A DNA stretch of 64,000 nt. Source: Limnobaculum zhutongyuii. Its GTDB lineage: Bacteria; Pseudomonadota; Gammaproteobacteria; Enterobacterales; Enterobacteriaceae. The DNA lies in contig NZ_CP034752.1 of NCBI RefSeq assembly GCF_004295645.1, positions 62,001 through 126,000 of the forward strand. The letters run 5' to 3'. Shown in pieces: positions 1 through 10,951 of this stretch. The notes beneath the pieces were generated by a model. That model did no database searches and had not been told where the DNA came from. It saw only the letters and a list, made by a program, of their open reading frames with translations. Within the stretch, counting starts at the first letter, position 1; each line of letters starts with the position of its first letter. Both the position numbers and the translations under genes were made by a program.

Positions 1-1
1 G

Positions 2-3000
2 GCGCTGAAGGACGGTTTCTACAATCTGACGGCTGATGCTACTGACCCTGTAGGCCGGGTCAGTGATAAGACCGGTATCTTCAACTTTGAAGTGGATACC
101 ACTAAACCGGATGCGGCGCAGGATCTGAAGATCACCGATAACGAAGGGGATTATCAGGGCCTGCTGTACGATCGCGACACTACCGATGACTCCACGCCAA
201 CCTTCAGCGGTAAAGCGGAAGTGGGCAGTGTGGTGACCATCTATAACGACGGTACCGCCATTGGTTCGGTTAAGGTTGCCGATAACGGTAGCTGGACCTT
301 TACCCCAAGCGATCGCCTGCCGGACGGTGACTACAAGTTCACCACCACGGTGACCGATAAAGCGGGTAACGTCAGCGATGCCAGCCCGACAGTGAATATC
401 ACTATCGACACCTCCAAAGTACCGGTCAGCATTGACCGCCTGTACGACGATCAGGGGGATATCACCGGCAATATCGAGCCAAATGGTGTGACCGACGATA
501 CCCGTCCGGAAATCTTCGGTAGCGGTAAAGCCGGCAGTGTGATTACTGTCTATGACGGCGCCACTGAGCTGGGCAGCACCACCGTGAAGGCGGATGGTAG
601 CTGGAGCTTTACGCCAAATGGTGATTTAGGTCAGGGTAAACACAGCATTACCGTTATCTCGAAAGAGCCGTCCGGTAATGTGGAAGGCCCAACGGCGGCG
701 TTTGAGTTTAATGTAGACTCCGTAGCGCCTGGCCGTCCGACCATTGACTCGGCCCTTGATGATATGGGTGCCATTCAGGATCCGCTGTATCACAACAGCG
801 CCACCGATGACCCGACACCAACCCTGATGGGTAAAGCGGAAAACGGCAGCATCGTTAAGATCTACGTGGACGGTGCCCTGCTGGGCAGCGCGGTAGCAGA
901 CAGCACCACCGGTGCCTGGAGTTACACGCCAACGTCGGCACAGACCGAAGGCAAACATACCTTCTACGTCACTGCGACGGATAAAGCGGGCAACGTCAGC
1001 CAGCCATCGGCCGACTTTGTGCTGACCATGGACTTCACCGGTCCGGATCCGGATGCGCTGAAGATCACCGAAGTGATTGATAACGTCGGTAAGGTCACCG
1101 GTAACGTTGAATCCGGTAAAGAGACCGACGATACCCGTCCAACCATTAAAGGGGAAGGCACGTCCGGTGATACCATCTTTGTGTATGTGAAAGATGACTT
1201 AGGCGAGCGCCTGCTGGGTACCGCGACAGTGGATACCAACGGCAAGTGGAGCCTGCGTCCGGATACGGTGCTGAACTCCGGTAAGAACGTGTTTACCGCC
1301 GTAGAAATGGATCCGGTGGGTAACAAAGTCGGTCCAAGCAATGAGTACGACGTGACGCTGGAAACCACACCACCGTCACCACCAACCATCGATCGGGTGG
1401 AAGATAACGTTGGCTCTATCACCGGTGCGCTGCAAAAAGGCGATGTGACCGATGATAACACCCCAACCCTGAAGGGAACGGCGGTGGCCAACGGTATCGT
1501 GACCATCTACAACGACGGTAACGTGATTGGCTCTGCACAGGTGGATGACAAAGGGGCGTGGCAGTTCACGCCAAATCCGGCGCTGAAGGACGGTTTCTAC
1601 AACCTGACGGCTGATGCCACCAACCCGATTGGTCAGGTCAGTGATAAGACCGGTATCTTCAACTTTGAAGTGGATACCACCAAGCCGGGTGCGGTACAGG
1701 ATCTGAAGATCACCGATAACGAAGGGGATTATCAGGGCCTGCTGTACGATCGCGACACCACCGATGACTCCACGCCAACCTTCAGCGGTAAAGCGGAAGT
1801 GGGCAGTGTGGTGACCATCTATAACGACGGTACCGCCATTGGTTCGGTTAAGGTTGCCGATAACGGTAGCTGGACCTTTACCCCAAGCGATCGCCTGCCG
1901 GACGGTGACTACAAGTTCACCACCACGGTGACCGATAAAGCGGGTAACGTCAGCGATGCCAGCCCGACAGTGAATATCACTATTGATACTTCCAGCGTAC
2001 CGGTCAGCATTGACCGTCTGTACGACGATCAGGGGGATATCACCGGCAACATCGAGCCAAATGGTGTGACCGACGATGCCCGTCCGGAAATCTTCGGTAA
2101 GGGTAAAGCCGGCAGTATCATCACCATCTTTGATGGTGCCACTGAGCTGGGCAGCACTACCGTTAAGCCAGATGGTAGCTGGAGCTTTACGCCAAGTGGC
2201 GATTTAGGTCAGGGTAAACACAGCATTACCGCGGTGTCGAAAGAGCCATCTGGTAACGTGGAAGGCCCAACGGCAGCGTTTGAGTTTAGCGTGGATACCG
2301 TGGCACCGGCTCGTCCGACCATTGAATCGGCCATTGATGACGTAGGAGCCATTCAGGATCCGTTGTATCACAACAGCGCCACCGATGATCCGACGCCAAC
2401 TCTGATGGGTAAAGCGGAAAACGGCAGCATCGTTAAGATCTACGTGGACGGCGCCCTGCTGGGTAGTGCGGTAGCAGACAGTACCACCGGTGCCTGGAGC
2501 TACACGCCAACCTCGGCACAGACTGAAGGCAAGCATACCTTCTATGCAACCTCTACTGATGCAGCAGGCAACGTCAGCCAGCCATCCACTGACTTTGTGT
2601 TGACCATGGATTTCACCGGTCCGGATATTGATGCGCTGAAAATTGTTGGCGTAGACGATCAGGTCGGTGATTACAAAGGCAACATTAAAGACGGTGAATA
2701 TACCGACGATACCCGTCCAACCATTAAAGGCGAGGGTACCGCAGGCGACACTATCTTTGTTTATGTAGAAGATGGTGCAGGTAAACGCGAACTGGGTACG
2801 GCTAAAGTTGACATTAATGGTAAGTGGGAACTGCGTCCATCTCAGGCTCTGTCTACCGGTGATAACGTATTTACCGCCGTAGAAATGGATCCAGTAGGTA
2901 ATAAGGTCGGTCCAAGCGATTCGTACAAAGTTATTGTTGATAGCACCGTACTGTTAGCACCAGTACTGGTAACGGTTCTGGACGATCAAGGGCCAATTAC

Positions 3001-6000
3001 CGGCGAACTGAAGAGTGGTGATGTTACCGATGACGCCAAACCGGTGTTTGAAGGTACAGCAGCAGCCGACAGTATTGTTAAGATGTATGACGGAACCACT
3101 CTGTTAGGCAGCGCGAAGGCCGACTCTCTGGGTAATTGGACAATTACACCAGATCAGCCTCTGAAAGATGGCTCTACTTACAACATCACGTTCACTGCGA
3201 CTTCAACCATTGGTCAGGTGAGCGATCCAAGTGATGTATTTGTAGTGACTGTGGATACCACGCCACCTTCACCGGTTACAGACCTGAAGATCACCGATAA
3301 CGAAGGAGATTATCAGGGCTTACTTTACGATCGTGATACTACTGATGACGCTACTCCAACCTTTAGTGGTCAGGCGGAGCCGAACAGTATTGTCACTATC
3401 TACAACGATGGTGTTGCTATTGGTTCTGCTACCGTTACCGCCGGTGGAACCTGGACATTTACTCCAACTACCGAGTTACCGGATGGTAAATACAAGTTCA
3501 CCACCACGGTAACCGATAAGGCGGGGAATATTAGTGATGCTACTTCTGAAATTAATATCACTATTGATACCAGTACGTTGTCCGTCACGATCGAAAAACT
3601 GATTGATGATGTTGGTACCATCACTGGTGATGTTCTGACGGGTGAAATTACTGACGACCTGCGTCCTGAGATTGTGGGTACTGGCAGTAAACCAGGCAGC
3701 ATTATCACAATCTTTATTGATGGTGTGAATCAGGGTACTGCGACGGTGAAAGCCGATGGCTCCTGGAGCTTTATCCCAGCTACTGATTTAGGTCAGGGTG
3801 TACATAAAGTTACGATTACCGGTAAAGATGCATCTGGCAACGTAACGCCGGTTAGTCCGGAGTTTATCTTCACTATTGATAACATTCCGCCAGCCGCACC
3901 AACCATTGAAAAAGCCGTGGATGACTTCGGTACTATCACTGGCGACCTGAAAACCGGCGATAAGACCGACGATAACACGCCAACCCTGCACGGTAACGCT
4001 GAGAAGGGCAGCATCATCACCATCTATGATGAGAATGATAAACCGCTGGGCAGTGTGGTCGCTAACGATCTGGGTAAATGGGTGTATGAGCTACCACCGC
4101 AGGCAGATGGCCGCCATGACTACTATGTCATCGCGTCTGATGAAGCGGGTAACCAGAGCACACCAACGCCTGACTTTACGCTGACTATTGATACTCAGGG
4201 ACCAACAGGTGGCGAACTGAAGATCGACAAGGCCGTCGATAACGTTGGCATCATCACCGGTGATCTGAAGTCTGGCGAAGGTACTGACGATAACCGTCCG
4301 GAACTGACAGGTACCGGTCATGAAATCGGCAATACCATTATTATCTATGCAGAAGGTGAAGATGGTATTAAACGTCAGGTAGGTAGTACCACTGTCGGAG
4401 CCAATAACATCTGGACTCACGAACTGGTTCAGTCCAGTGCGTTGGCTGACGGCACCTACAAATTTACCGTGGTTGAAGTGGATGCTGTAGGTAATACCGC
4501 CGGACCAAGTCCTGAATTTATCATTACGATAGATACGTCAGTATCGGATGCGAAAATCACCATTACTGATATTTCTGATGATAGCGGAAGCTCTAACACT
4601 GACTTTATCACCAACGACAACACCCTGTTGATCAACGGTACTCTGGATAAAGCGCTGTTGGCAGATGAATGGGTAAAAATCAGCCTGGATGGTGGTAATA
4701 CCTGGACTCGTGCAGCGTCGGTAACCGGTACTAACTGGACCGTTGACCTGCAAGGTACGGTGCTGGCTGATGGTAAATACACTATCCAGGCTCGCGTAGT
4801 GGATGATGTGGGCAACATTGGTAATAAAGACTCTCATGACATGACTATCGTTACGGTAGGTCGTGATATGGAAGGTCTGAATACCACAATCAATATCACT
4901 ACTGATACCAACCATGGTCTGGTGAGTGGCGATCTGTTTAGCCAAAGTGCTACCTCAACTAACACTGATATGGTTACCCGTGACCGCAACGTCACTATCG
5001 GTGGAACCCTGACGGCTGCACTGAAAACGGGTGAGCTGCTGCAAATCTCACTGGATAACGGTGCTACATGGCATAACGTTGCGATGGCTGGTAACAGCTG
5101 GAGCTACGTGTTACCAGAAGTTTCTGCTGATACGGTTTATAACGCTAAGCTACAGGTAATTGATAACGTTGGTAACGTGGGTATCAATACCGCGTTCACT
5201 AACGATTATAAAGTGACCATTGACCTGACAGTACCAGATAGCATTCAGGATGCACCGGATGTTAACAAGATTGTCAGCACTCAGGATGACTTCAACTTCG
5301 ACAGCAGCCGTTACGGCCGGGTAGAAGCAGGAGCTATCGTGTCACTGATCAGCGATGTGAACGGCAACGGTACCTATCAGGAAGGTCTGGATCAGGTGCT
5401 GGGCTTCGCTGTCGCAGATGGAAATGGCAACTGGACGCTGAATACCAAATTACCAGCAGGTGCACATAACCTGGCATTTATGGTATGGGATGAAGCGGGT
5501 AACCACTCAAGCCTGGGTGGTGTTACCAGCGTGGGGGTTACTGATGGTGCCGGTTCTACGTTAATTGAGCAAAGCTGGGGGGGAACCGTCAGCCCGGGAC
5601 GTGGATTAAACTCTGCGGCGGTAACCATTAGCCAGGATGGTACCTGGTCATTCTTCCAGGCGGCGGCAGGAACTTCTGGCTCTACTACGGCGAACGCCGG
5701 ACGGGTTTATACCGCAACCGACCGTGAAAACTATGAGTCTACTTACCTGGCACAACCAAGTAACGTTACTGATGGCAGCTATGATCGCTACATTAACTCA
5801 GCGGTATTTGCCGATATCAACCGTGATGGCTATACCGACGTAATGTCACAGGTGAGTTCTTATGGTAACGGTGGTCGTACCGCTTACTGGCTGCAAAATG
5901 CGGACGGCAGCTTTACGGCGAATGCAGTAGACCAGGGAACATTAAACCATCTGGGTGGTGTAGTCGCCTATGACCGTCACGGTGATGGATATCTGGACTT

Positions 6001-8404
6001 TGTACTGGCTGACTCTGAGGCTGACTCCATTTCGTTTATGAAGAACGAAGGTGGCGTGCTGAGCTATGAGAAAGTCTCCGGGTTCGATAATGGTCATCCG
6101 GGCGGCGCTATACCAGGCAACCTGAGTGTGATGCACGAAGTCGGTGCGGTAGATATCGATAACAACGGTACCATCGATATCACGGCGCACATTGACTACA
6201 ACGGTGCGGGTAGCTACGTAGGTAACACTTCGCGCGGTCTGGGAATTCTGTATAACCAGACAACGGGTTCTTCAAAAACCAATTTCGGCTCCGTCGGCTA
6301 TTACGCCAACGTGTTCAGAAATGACGGTCACGAAGACTACGGTAACCTGTCCATCTCTATGACCTACGCGGATTACAACGGCGATGGCTGGTTGGATCTG
6401 TTCCTGAGCCGTGGTTCGAAGAACAGTGCTAACAGTAATGAAAGCCGTATCTATCTGAACGATGGTACCGGCAAGCTGTTAGCTTCTGATAATCAGGCCT
6501 TGTGGTTTGGTGACAGCCTCGACGGCGGTACCTCACTGGCGGTGGACTGGAACCATGACGGTAAAGTCGACATCATCGAAGTACCTCGCTCAGGGGTGAA
6601 TGATAGTCCGGTGCTGTATACCAATACCGGCACTGACACCTGGGGTGCCAATGCCATCAGTCTGACGGGTACCCAGAAGTTCAACAATCTGACTGGTGCT
6701 ATCGCGCTTGACTACGACTGGGATGGTTCGATGGACCTGGTGTTGTACCGTGGTGGTACAACAGCCAACGTGGTGAAAGGTGACAGTGCGGCTCCAACCC
6801 TGCTGGTGAAAAACACCAATATTGCGGCGGATGGTACCAGCCTGCAGATCCGTATTGTTGACGGTGAAGGCATCAATACCTTCTACAGTAACACCGTCAA
6901 ACTGTACAACTCTGCCGGTGAGCTGGTGGCTACACAGCTGATTAACCCGCAGGCATCCGGCTCCAGTAACAGTATGGGTCTGGTGAGCTTCTTCGGATTA
7001 GATCCAAATGAAGTGTACTCGGTGCAATTGCTGCGTATTACCAACGGTGTTGAAAACCATGTTGGTGCTACCTCCACTATCGGCGGCTATACCAACGGTA
7101 CAGTGAATGAGACCTGGGGTGGCCTGACTACCAGTAAGGCTCATGACGCCTATGTATTAACGGCAGAAAATACCAATGATGCCATCAATACCACAGGTGC
7201 CAGCGGTATTACCGGTACCGGTTATAACGATACCTTCTTCAGTTCAGCAGGAAATGATACCTACACCGGTGGTGGCGGTTGGAACCTGATTATGAACGGC
7301 GAAGCGGTATGGAGTGAAACGGAAGGTCTGGATATTGTTGACTATAGCCGTGCTACTTCAGGAGTAACCGCTAACCTGAGAACGGGTACAGCAACCGGAC
7401 ACGGTAACGATACGCTGGTGAGCATTGAAGGCTTAATCGGTAGTGCTTACAACGATACTTTCACTGACAGTGCAGCCAACAACCAGTTTGAAGGCGGCGC
7501 AGGTGATGACACCTTCAACCTGTATAACGGCGGTAACGACAAGCTGATATACCGGGTAGTCGCTGGTAAAGAAGGTGACGCAGCGGGTGGTACCGGTCAT
7601 GACACGATATTTGGCTTTAAGGTCGGTGACCTGCGGACAGATAAGAACGCAGACCTGATCGACCTGAGCGATCTGCTGAACTACTCCGGCCCAATCTCCT
7701 ACTACATGGACGAAGGCAAGATGACTCTGGATTACGCATCACGCGGCGTTCTGGATTATCTGAAGGTGGAGTTCAACGGTAGCGATACGGTTATCAGCAT
7801 TGACCGTGATGGTAAAGGTGGAGCCTATGGCTTCCAGGAGTTAATCACATTGAAAGGTGTGAATACCGACCTGGAGACCTTGCTGGTCAACAACCAAATC
7901 GAAGTGGGTGATGACAATATTGTGGCTAAGACGGCAACGACCGAGTCTCTGCTATCGATTACTCAGATGTTTACCGGTGGTGACGACATTATGTTCGGTA
8001 CCGATAAGGCAGACGTTCTGATGGGTGGTCTGGGTGACGATACCTTTATTGGCATCGGCAAAGACGACAAGGTCATGGGCGGTGAAGGCAACGACACCAT
8101 CAGCATTATCTCTACAGACTTCGCTTCAATCTCTGGTGATGAGGGTATCGACACCCTGATTCTGGATATGTCGGGCGAACTGCTAGACCTGAGTGCGCTG
8201 AAAGACAAACTGAGCTCAGTGGAAATCTTCGATATGGGTAATGGTAATAACACCATGAACGTATCGCTGGAAGATGTCCTGCGCCTGGGATCAGAAGAAC
8301 TGGCAATTAACAGTGGTAACAAAGCGATCGTGGTTAACGGCGAAGCTGGTAGCACCCTGCAGTTAGAAGGTGCTCGGGTTCTCCGTCAGGTGAGTTTACG
8401 GTGA
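2..8404 (+). CDS. Giant BapA/LapA-type Ig-repeat adhesin; 5' end outside window, native 3' end lost
   Basis: The reading frame is already open at base 2, in the middle of an Ig-like domain, so the true start lies upstream. In order it encodes 14 complete Ig-like domains of about 105 residues (to ~4530) in cyclic order A-B-C-D-E, three divergent Ig-like modules (4540-5550), an FG-GAP/integrin-like propeller (about 5553-7090) and an RTX-like region with motifs such as GGLGDDTF (7210-8130). Propeller calcium loops of DxNxDGxxD type start at 5813, 5972, 6152, 6371, 6545 and 6710. Such proteins are exported by type I secretion and mediate surface attachment and biofilm formation (family knowledge). 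The usual last ~45 residues, ending NTYNVWT...ENTV in the paralogues, are missing: after LQLEG the sequence enters another adhesin's repeat out of frame and stops. It probably lacks its secretion signal. Whether the fusion is real or an assembly fault cannot be told from sequence alone. Confidence 0.85.
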   Translation, partial: ALKDGFYNLTADATDPVGRVSDKTGIFNFEVDTTKPDAAQDLKITDNEGDYQGLLYDRDTTDDSTPTFSGKAEVGSVVTIYNDGTAIGSVKVADNGSWTFTPSDRLPDGDYKFTTTVTDKAGNVSDASPTVNITIDTSKVPVSIDRLYDDQGDITGNIEPNGVTDDTRPEIFGSGKAGSVITVYDGATELGSTTVKADGSWSFTPNGDLGQGKHSITVISKEPSGNVEGPTAAFEFNVDSVAPGRPTIDSALDDMGAIQDPLYHNSATDDPTPTLMGKAENGSIVKIYVDGALLGSAVADSTTGAWSYTPTSAQTEGKHTFYVTATDKAGNVSQPSADFVLTMDFTGPDPDALKITEVIDNVGKVTGNVESGKETDDTRPTIKGEGTSGDTIFVYVKDDLGERLLGTATVDTNGKWSLRPDTVLNSGKNVFTAVEMDPVGNKVGPSNEYDVTLETTPPSPPTIDRVEDNVGSITGALQKGDVTDDNTPTLKGTAVANGIVTIYNDGNVIGSAQVDDKGAWQFTPNPALKDGFYNLTADATNPIGQVSDKTGIFNFEVDTTKPGAVQDLKITDNEGDYQGLLYDRDTTDDSTPTFSGKAEVGSVVTIYNDGTAIGSVKVADNGSWTFTPSDRLPDGDYKFTTTVTDKAGNVSDASPTVNITIDTSSVPVSIDRLYDDQGDITGNIEPNGVTDDARPEIFGKGKAGSIITIFDGATELGSTTVKPDGSWSFTPSGDLGQGKHSITAVSKEPSGNVEGPTAAFEFSVDTVAPARPTIESAIDDVGAIQDPLYHNSATDDPTPTLMGKAENGSIVKIYVDGALLGSAVADSTTGAWSYTPTSAQTEGKHTFYATSTDAAGNVSQPSTDFVLTMDFTGPDIDALKIVGVDDQVGDYKGNIKDGEYTDDTRPTIKGEGTAGDTIFVYVEDGAGKRELGTAKVDINGKWELRPSQALSTGDNVFTAVEMDPVGNKVGPSDSYKVIVDSTVLLAPVLVTVLDDQGPITGELKSGDVTDDAKPVFEGTAAADSIVKMYDGTTLLGSAKADSLGNWTITPDQPLKDGSTYNITFTATSTIGQVSDPSDVFVVTVDTTPPSPVTDLKITDNEGDYQGLLYDRDTTDDATPTFSGQAEPNSIVTIYNDGVAIGSATVTAGGTWTFTPTTELPDGKYKFTTTVTDKAGNISDATSEINITIDTSTLSVTIEKLIDDVGTITGDVLTGEITDDLRPEIVGTGSKPGSIITIFIDGVNQGTATVKADGSWSFIPATDLGQGVHKVTITGKDASGNVTPVSPEFIFTIDNIPPAAPTIEKAVDDFGTITGDLKTGDKTDDNTPTLHGNAEKGSIITIYDENDKPLGSVVANDLGKWVYELPPQADGRHDYYVIASDEAGNQSTPTPDFTLTIDTQGPTGGELKIDKAVDNVGIITGDLKSGEGTDDNRPELTGTGHEIGNTIIIYAEGEDGIKRQVGSTTVGANNIWTHELVQSSALADGTYKFTVVEVDAVGNTAGPSPEFIITIDTSVSDAKITITDISDDSGSSNTDFITNDNTLLINGTLDKALLADEWVKISLDGGNTWTRAASVTGTNWTVDLQGTVLADGKYTIQARVVDDVGNIGNKDSHDMTIVTVGRDMEGLNTTINITTDTNHGLVSGDLFSQSATSTNTDMVTRDRNVTIGGTLTAALKTGELLQISLDNGATWHNVAMAGNSWSYVLPEVSADTVYNAKLQVIDNVGNVGINTAFTNDYKVTIDLTVPDSIQDAPDVNKIVSTQDDFNFDSSRYGRVEAGAIVSLISDVNGNGTYQEGLDQVLGFAVADGNGNWTLNTKLPAGAHNLAFMVWDEAGNHSSLGGVTSVGVTDGAGSTLIEQSWGGTVSPGRGLNSAAVTISQDGTWSFFQAAAGTSGSTTANAGRVYTATDRENYESTYLAQPSNVTDGSYDRYINSAVFADINRDGYTDVMSQVSSYGNGGRTAYWLQNADGSFTANAVDQGTLNHLGGVVAYDRHGDGYLDFVLADSEADSISFMKNEGGVLSYEKVSGFDNGHPGGAIPGNLSVMHEVGAVDIDNNGTIDITAHIDYNGAGSYVGNTSRGLGILYNQTTGSSKTNFGSVGYYANVFRNDGHEDYGNLSISMTYADYNGDGWLDLFLSRGSKNSANSNESRIYLNDGTGKLLASDNQALWFGDSLDGGTSLAVDWNHDGKVDIIEVPRSGVNDSPVLYTNTGTDTWGANAISLTGTQKFNNLTGAIALDYDWDGSMDLVLYRGGTTANVVKGDSAAPTLLVKNTNIAADGTSLQIRIVDGEGINTFYSNTVKLYNSAGELVATQLINPQASGSSNSMGLVSFFGLDPNEVYSVQLLRITNGVENHVGATSTIGGYTNGTVNETWGGLTTSKAHDAYVLTAENTNDAINTTGASGITGTGYNDTFFSSAGNDTYTGGGGWNLIMNGEAVWSETEGLDIVDYSRATSGVTANLRTGTATGHGNDTLVSIEGLIGSAYNDTFTDSAANNQFEGGAGDDTFNLYNGGNDKLIYRVVAGKEGDAAGGTGHDTIFGFKVGDLRTDKNADLIDLSDLLNYSGPISYYMDEGKMTLDYASRGVLDYLKVEFNGSDTVISIDRDGKGGAYGFQELITLKGVNTDLETLLVNNQIEVGDDNIVAKTATTESLLSITQMFTGGDDIMFGTDKADVLMGGLGDDTFIGIGKDDKVMGGEGNDTISIISTDFASISGDEGIDTLILDMSGELLDLSALKDKLSSVEIFDMGNGNNTMNVSLEDVLRLGSEELAINSGNKAIVVNGEAGSTLQLEGARVLRQVSLR
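92..4530 (+). repeat. ~1.58-kb super-repeats of five Ig-like domain types
   Basis: The GTG-GAT-ACC codons opening domain type A recur at 92, 1670 and 3251, giving periods of 1578 and 1581 bp (526-527 codons, five domains). The first two units are almost identical at nucleotide level over types A-C; the third is more diverged and lacks type E. Each domain type is recognised by its opening, e.g. A = LKITDNEGDYQG, C = AIDDVGAIQ, E = LQKGDVTDDNTPT. Confidence 0.9.
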
Positions 8405-9663
8405 TTGTGGATTATGACCTCCACATTCATCCACCGTTGCCGGAAGAGCCGTCAGTGCCGACCATCGATTCTGTATCTGCTGATTTCCGTGGCGATCTGA
8501 CTAACGGTACCGCCATTAATAATGGTTCACCGACGCTGAAGGGCACTGCAGAGCAGGGCAGCGTGGTGAACATTTTTGATAATGGCACCCTTCTGGGCTC
8601 GACCATGGCTGACAGTGAGGGTAAGTGGAGCTTTACCCCGGCAACCGAACTGCCGGAAGGCGAACATGCCTTTACCGCGGCGGGCAATACGGGTTCTCCG
8701 TCAGGTGAGTTTACGGTGATTGTGGATTATGACCTCCACATTCATCCACCGCTGCCGGAAGAGCCGTCAGTGCCGACCATCGATTCTGTATCTGCTGATT
8801 TCCGTGGCGATCTGACTAACGGTACTGCCATCAATAATGGCACACCAACGCTGAAGGGCACCGCAGAGCAGGGCAGCGTGGTGAACATTTTTGATAATGG
8901 CATCCTTCTGGGCTCGACCATGGCTGACAGTGAGGGTAAGTGGAGCTTTACCCCGGCAACCGAACTGCCGGAAGGTGAGCACGCCTTTACCGCGGCGGGC
9001 AATACGGGTTCTCCGTCAGGTGAGTTTACGGTGATTGTGGATTATGACCTCCACATTCATCCACCGTTGCCGGAAGAGCCGTCAGTGCCGACCATCGATT
9101 CTGTATCTGCTGATTTCCGTGGCGATCTGACTAACGGTACCGCCATTAATAATGGTTCACCGACGCTGAAGGGCACCGCAGAGCAGGGCAGCGTGGTGAA
9201 CATTTTTGATAATGGCACCCTTCTGGGCTCAACCATGGCCGACAGCGACGGTAAGTGGAGCTTTACGCCGGCAACCGAACTGCCGGAAGGTGAACATGCC
9301 TTTACCGCGGCGGGCAATACAGGTTCTCCGTCAGGTGAGTTTACGGTGATTGTGGATTATGACCTCCACATTCATCCACCGCTGCCGGAAGAGCCGTCAG
9401 TGCCGACCATCGATTCTGTATCTGCTGATTTCCGTGGCGATCTGACGACTAGCGGTGCCGCCATCAATAATGGTACAGCAACGCTGAAGGGCACCGCAGA
9501 ACAGGGCAGTGTGGTGAACATTTTTGATAATGGCATCCTTCTGGGCTCGACCATGGCTGACAGTGAGGGTAAGTGGAGCTTTACGCCGGCAACCGAACTG
9601 CCGGAAGGTGAGCATGCCTTTACCGCGGCGGGCAATACAGGTTCTCCGTCAGGTGAGTTTATG
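8401..9663 (+). repeat. Four tandem 315/318-bp Ig-domain repeats in A-B-A-B pattern
   Basis: The string gtgattgtggat starts at 8401, 8716, 9031, 9346 and 9664, so the units are 315, 315, 315 and 318 bp. Units 1 and 3 share NNGSPTLKG and NGTLL; units 2 and 4 share NGILL. This alternation points to duplication of a 630-bp pair. Unit 4 has one extra codon (TTSGAA against TNGTA). Confidence 0.95.
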
Positions 9664-10875
9664 GTGATTGTGGATCACGATCTCTATATTCATCCACCAA
9701 TGCCAGAAGAGCCACCGGTTCCACCAACGATTGATGTGGTGATTAATGACGCTCAGGAAGTGGTGAACAATGGCGGCGTCAGTGATGACTTTACGCCAAC
9801 GCTGCTTGGTAAAGGCGGGCTGGGAGATATCATCCATGTGTACGATCGTGGTGTTCTGCTGGGTAGCGCAGTCGTTAATGATGATTATAACTGGAGCTTT
9901 ACCCCTGAGTTGCCATTATCCGATGGGAATCATGTTTTCTTTGTTACCGCAACGAATGCTGAGGAAGAGGTAAGTCAGCCATCAGCTGATTATGTGGTTA
10001 TCCTCGATTATACGGCTTCTTATCCGGAGCTGGTGATTACTGAAGTACTTGATCAAGTTGGTGCTGTCACCGGTAGTCTTAGTATTGGTGATATGACGGA
10101 TGATAATCGTCCGGTTATTAAAGGTACTGGTACCGTTGGCGATATGGTTATTGTCTATACAACCGATCAGCATGAACTGGGAAGAACTATGGTTGATGCT
10201 GATGGCTCATGGAGCTTGCGTCCGGTAAATCCACTACCAGAGGGTGACAATGCGCTGACGGCTGTCGGGGTGAATGCGGATGGTGATATGACTATGCCAA
10301 CGCCACCATTCACGATTATTATCTCATGTGGTATGCCTTTATTCACTGCACAGATTGAAAGCGTATTGGATGATGTGGGCGCGCAACAAGGGATGCTACA
10401 AAAAGGTGATATTACCGATGACAGCCTTCCAACGCTGAAGGGTGTTGCCAATAGTGGCAACGTTGTTTCTCTGTATGACCATGATGTATTAATTGGTTCA
10501 ACGCAGGCTGATGCAAGCGGTAAGTGGTCATTTACGCCAATATATGTATTGGCAGATGGTGAACACAAGATTACGGTTATTGCGAAAGATATGCATGGCA
10601 ATGTCAGCGATCCATCCGGCGTGTTTAACTTCACCGTTGATACAACGGCTGATGCCGGAGAGGGCGTAATGACCGTTGCTCTGGGTGATGTTCTGCGTGT
10701 TGGTTCGGATGAGTTAACGTTTGCTGCTGATAGCGAGAAAGAAAGCGCGCTACAGACAGAGAATGGCGTGCAGAATCATTATCAATCGGAAGGCAGCAGT
10801 TATAACGTCTGGACCATGGGAGCTTCAACTGTTGAGGTTCCGCTTGAGAATGTGGTGAACCCTGTCATTCTGTAA
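8401..10875 (+). pseudogene. C-terminal fragment of a second Ig-repeat adhesin, N-terminus lost
   Basis: This frame is open from 8353 and has no credible start: the first GTG (8401) lies inside a repeat unit and has no ribosome-binding site. It encodes four nearly identical 105-residue Ig-like units (8401-9663), three more divergent Ig-like domains (about 9664-10650) and a shortened adhesin tail containing ALGDVLRVGSDEL and SSYNVWTMG. That tail corresponds to the type I secretion C-terminus of the paralogues. It sits one frame away from the upstream adhesin and is joined to it at about 8371-8376. The simplest reading is that a deletion removed the 3' end of one adhesin and the 5' end of its neighbour. 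A rho-independent terminator follows at once, as expected for a true gene end. Expression would need a fortuitous start or a frameshift. Confidence 0.75.
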
Positions 10876-10925
10876 TTGACTAACCAGATAACGCGATCGT
10901 CGTTCAGCGATCGTTAAGACAAAAA

Positions 10926-10951
10926 ACGACCTGCTTTCAGGTCGTTTTTTT
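10926..10951 (+). terminator. Rho-independent terminator of the first adhesin block
   Basis: The perfect 8-bp stem ACGACCTG/CAGGTCGT with loop CTTT is followed by a run of seven T, 50 bases after the stop at 10875. Confidence 0.9.

Noticed and set aside
964..1506. Long antisense ORFs across the adhesin genes (e.g. 964-1506, 3400-3708, 16765-17226)
   Set aside because: They recur at the same place in each repeat unit and have low-complexity Ser/Pro/Val content, as expected from reading the Ig repeat backwards; no ribosome-binding sites.
8401..9663. CRISPR-like array
   Set aside because: The repeats are 315 bp, contiguous and protein-coding; no spacers and no cas genes.
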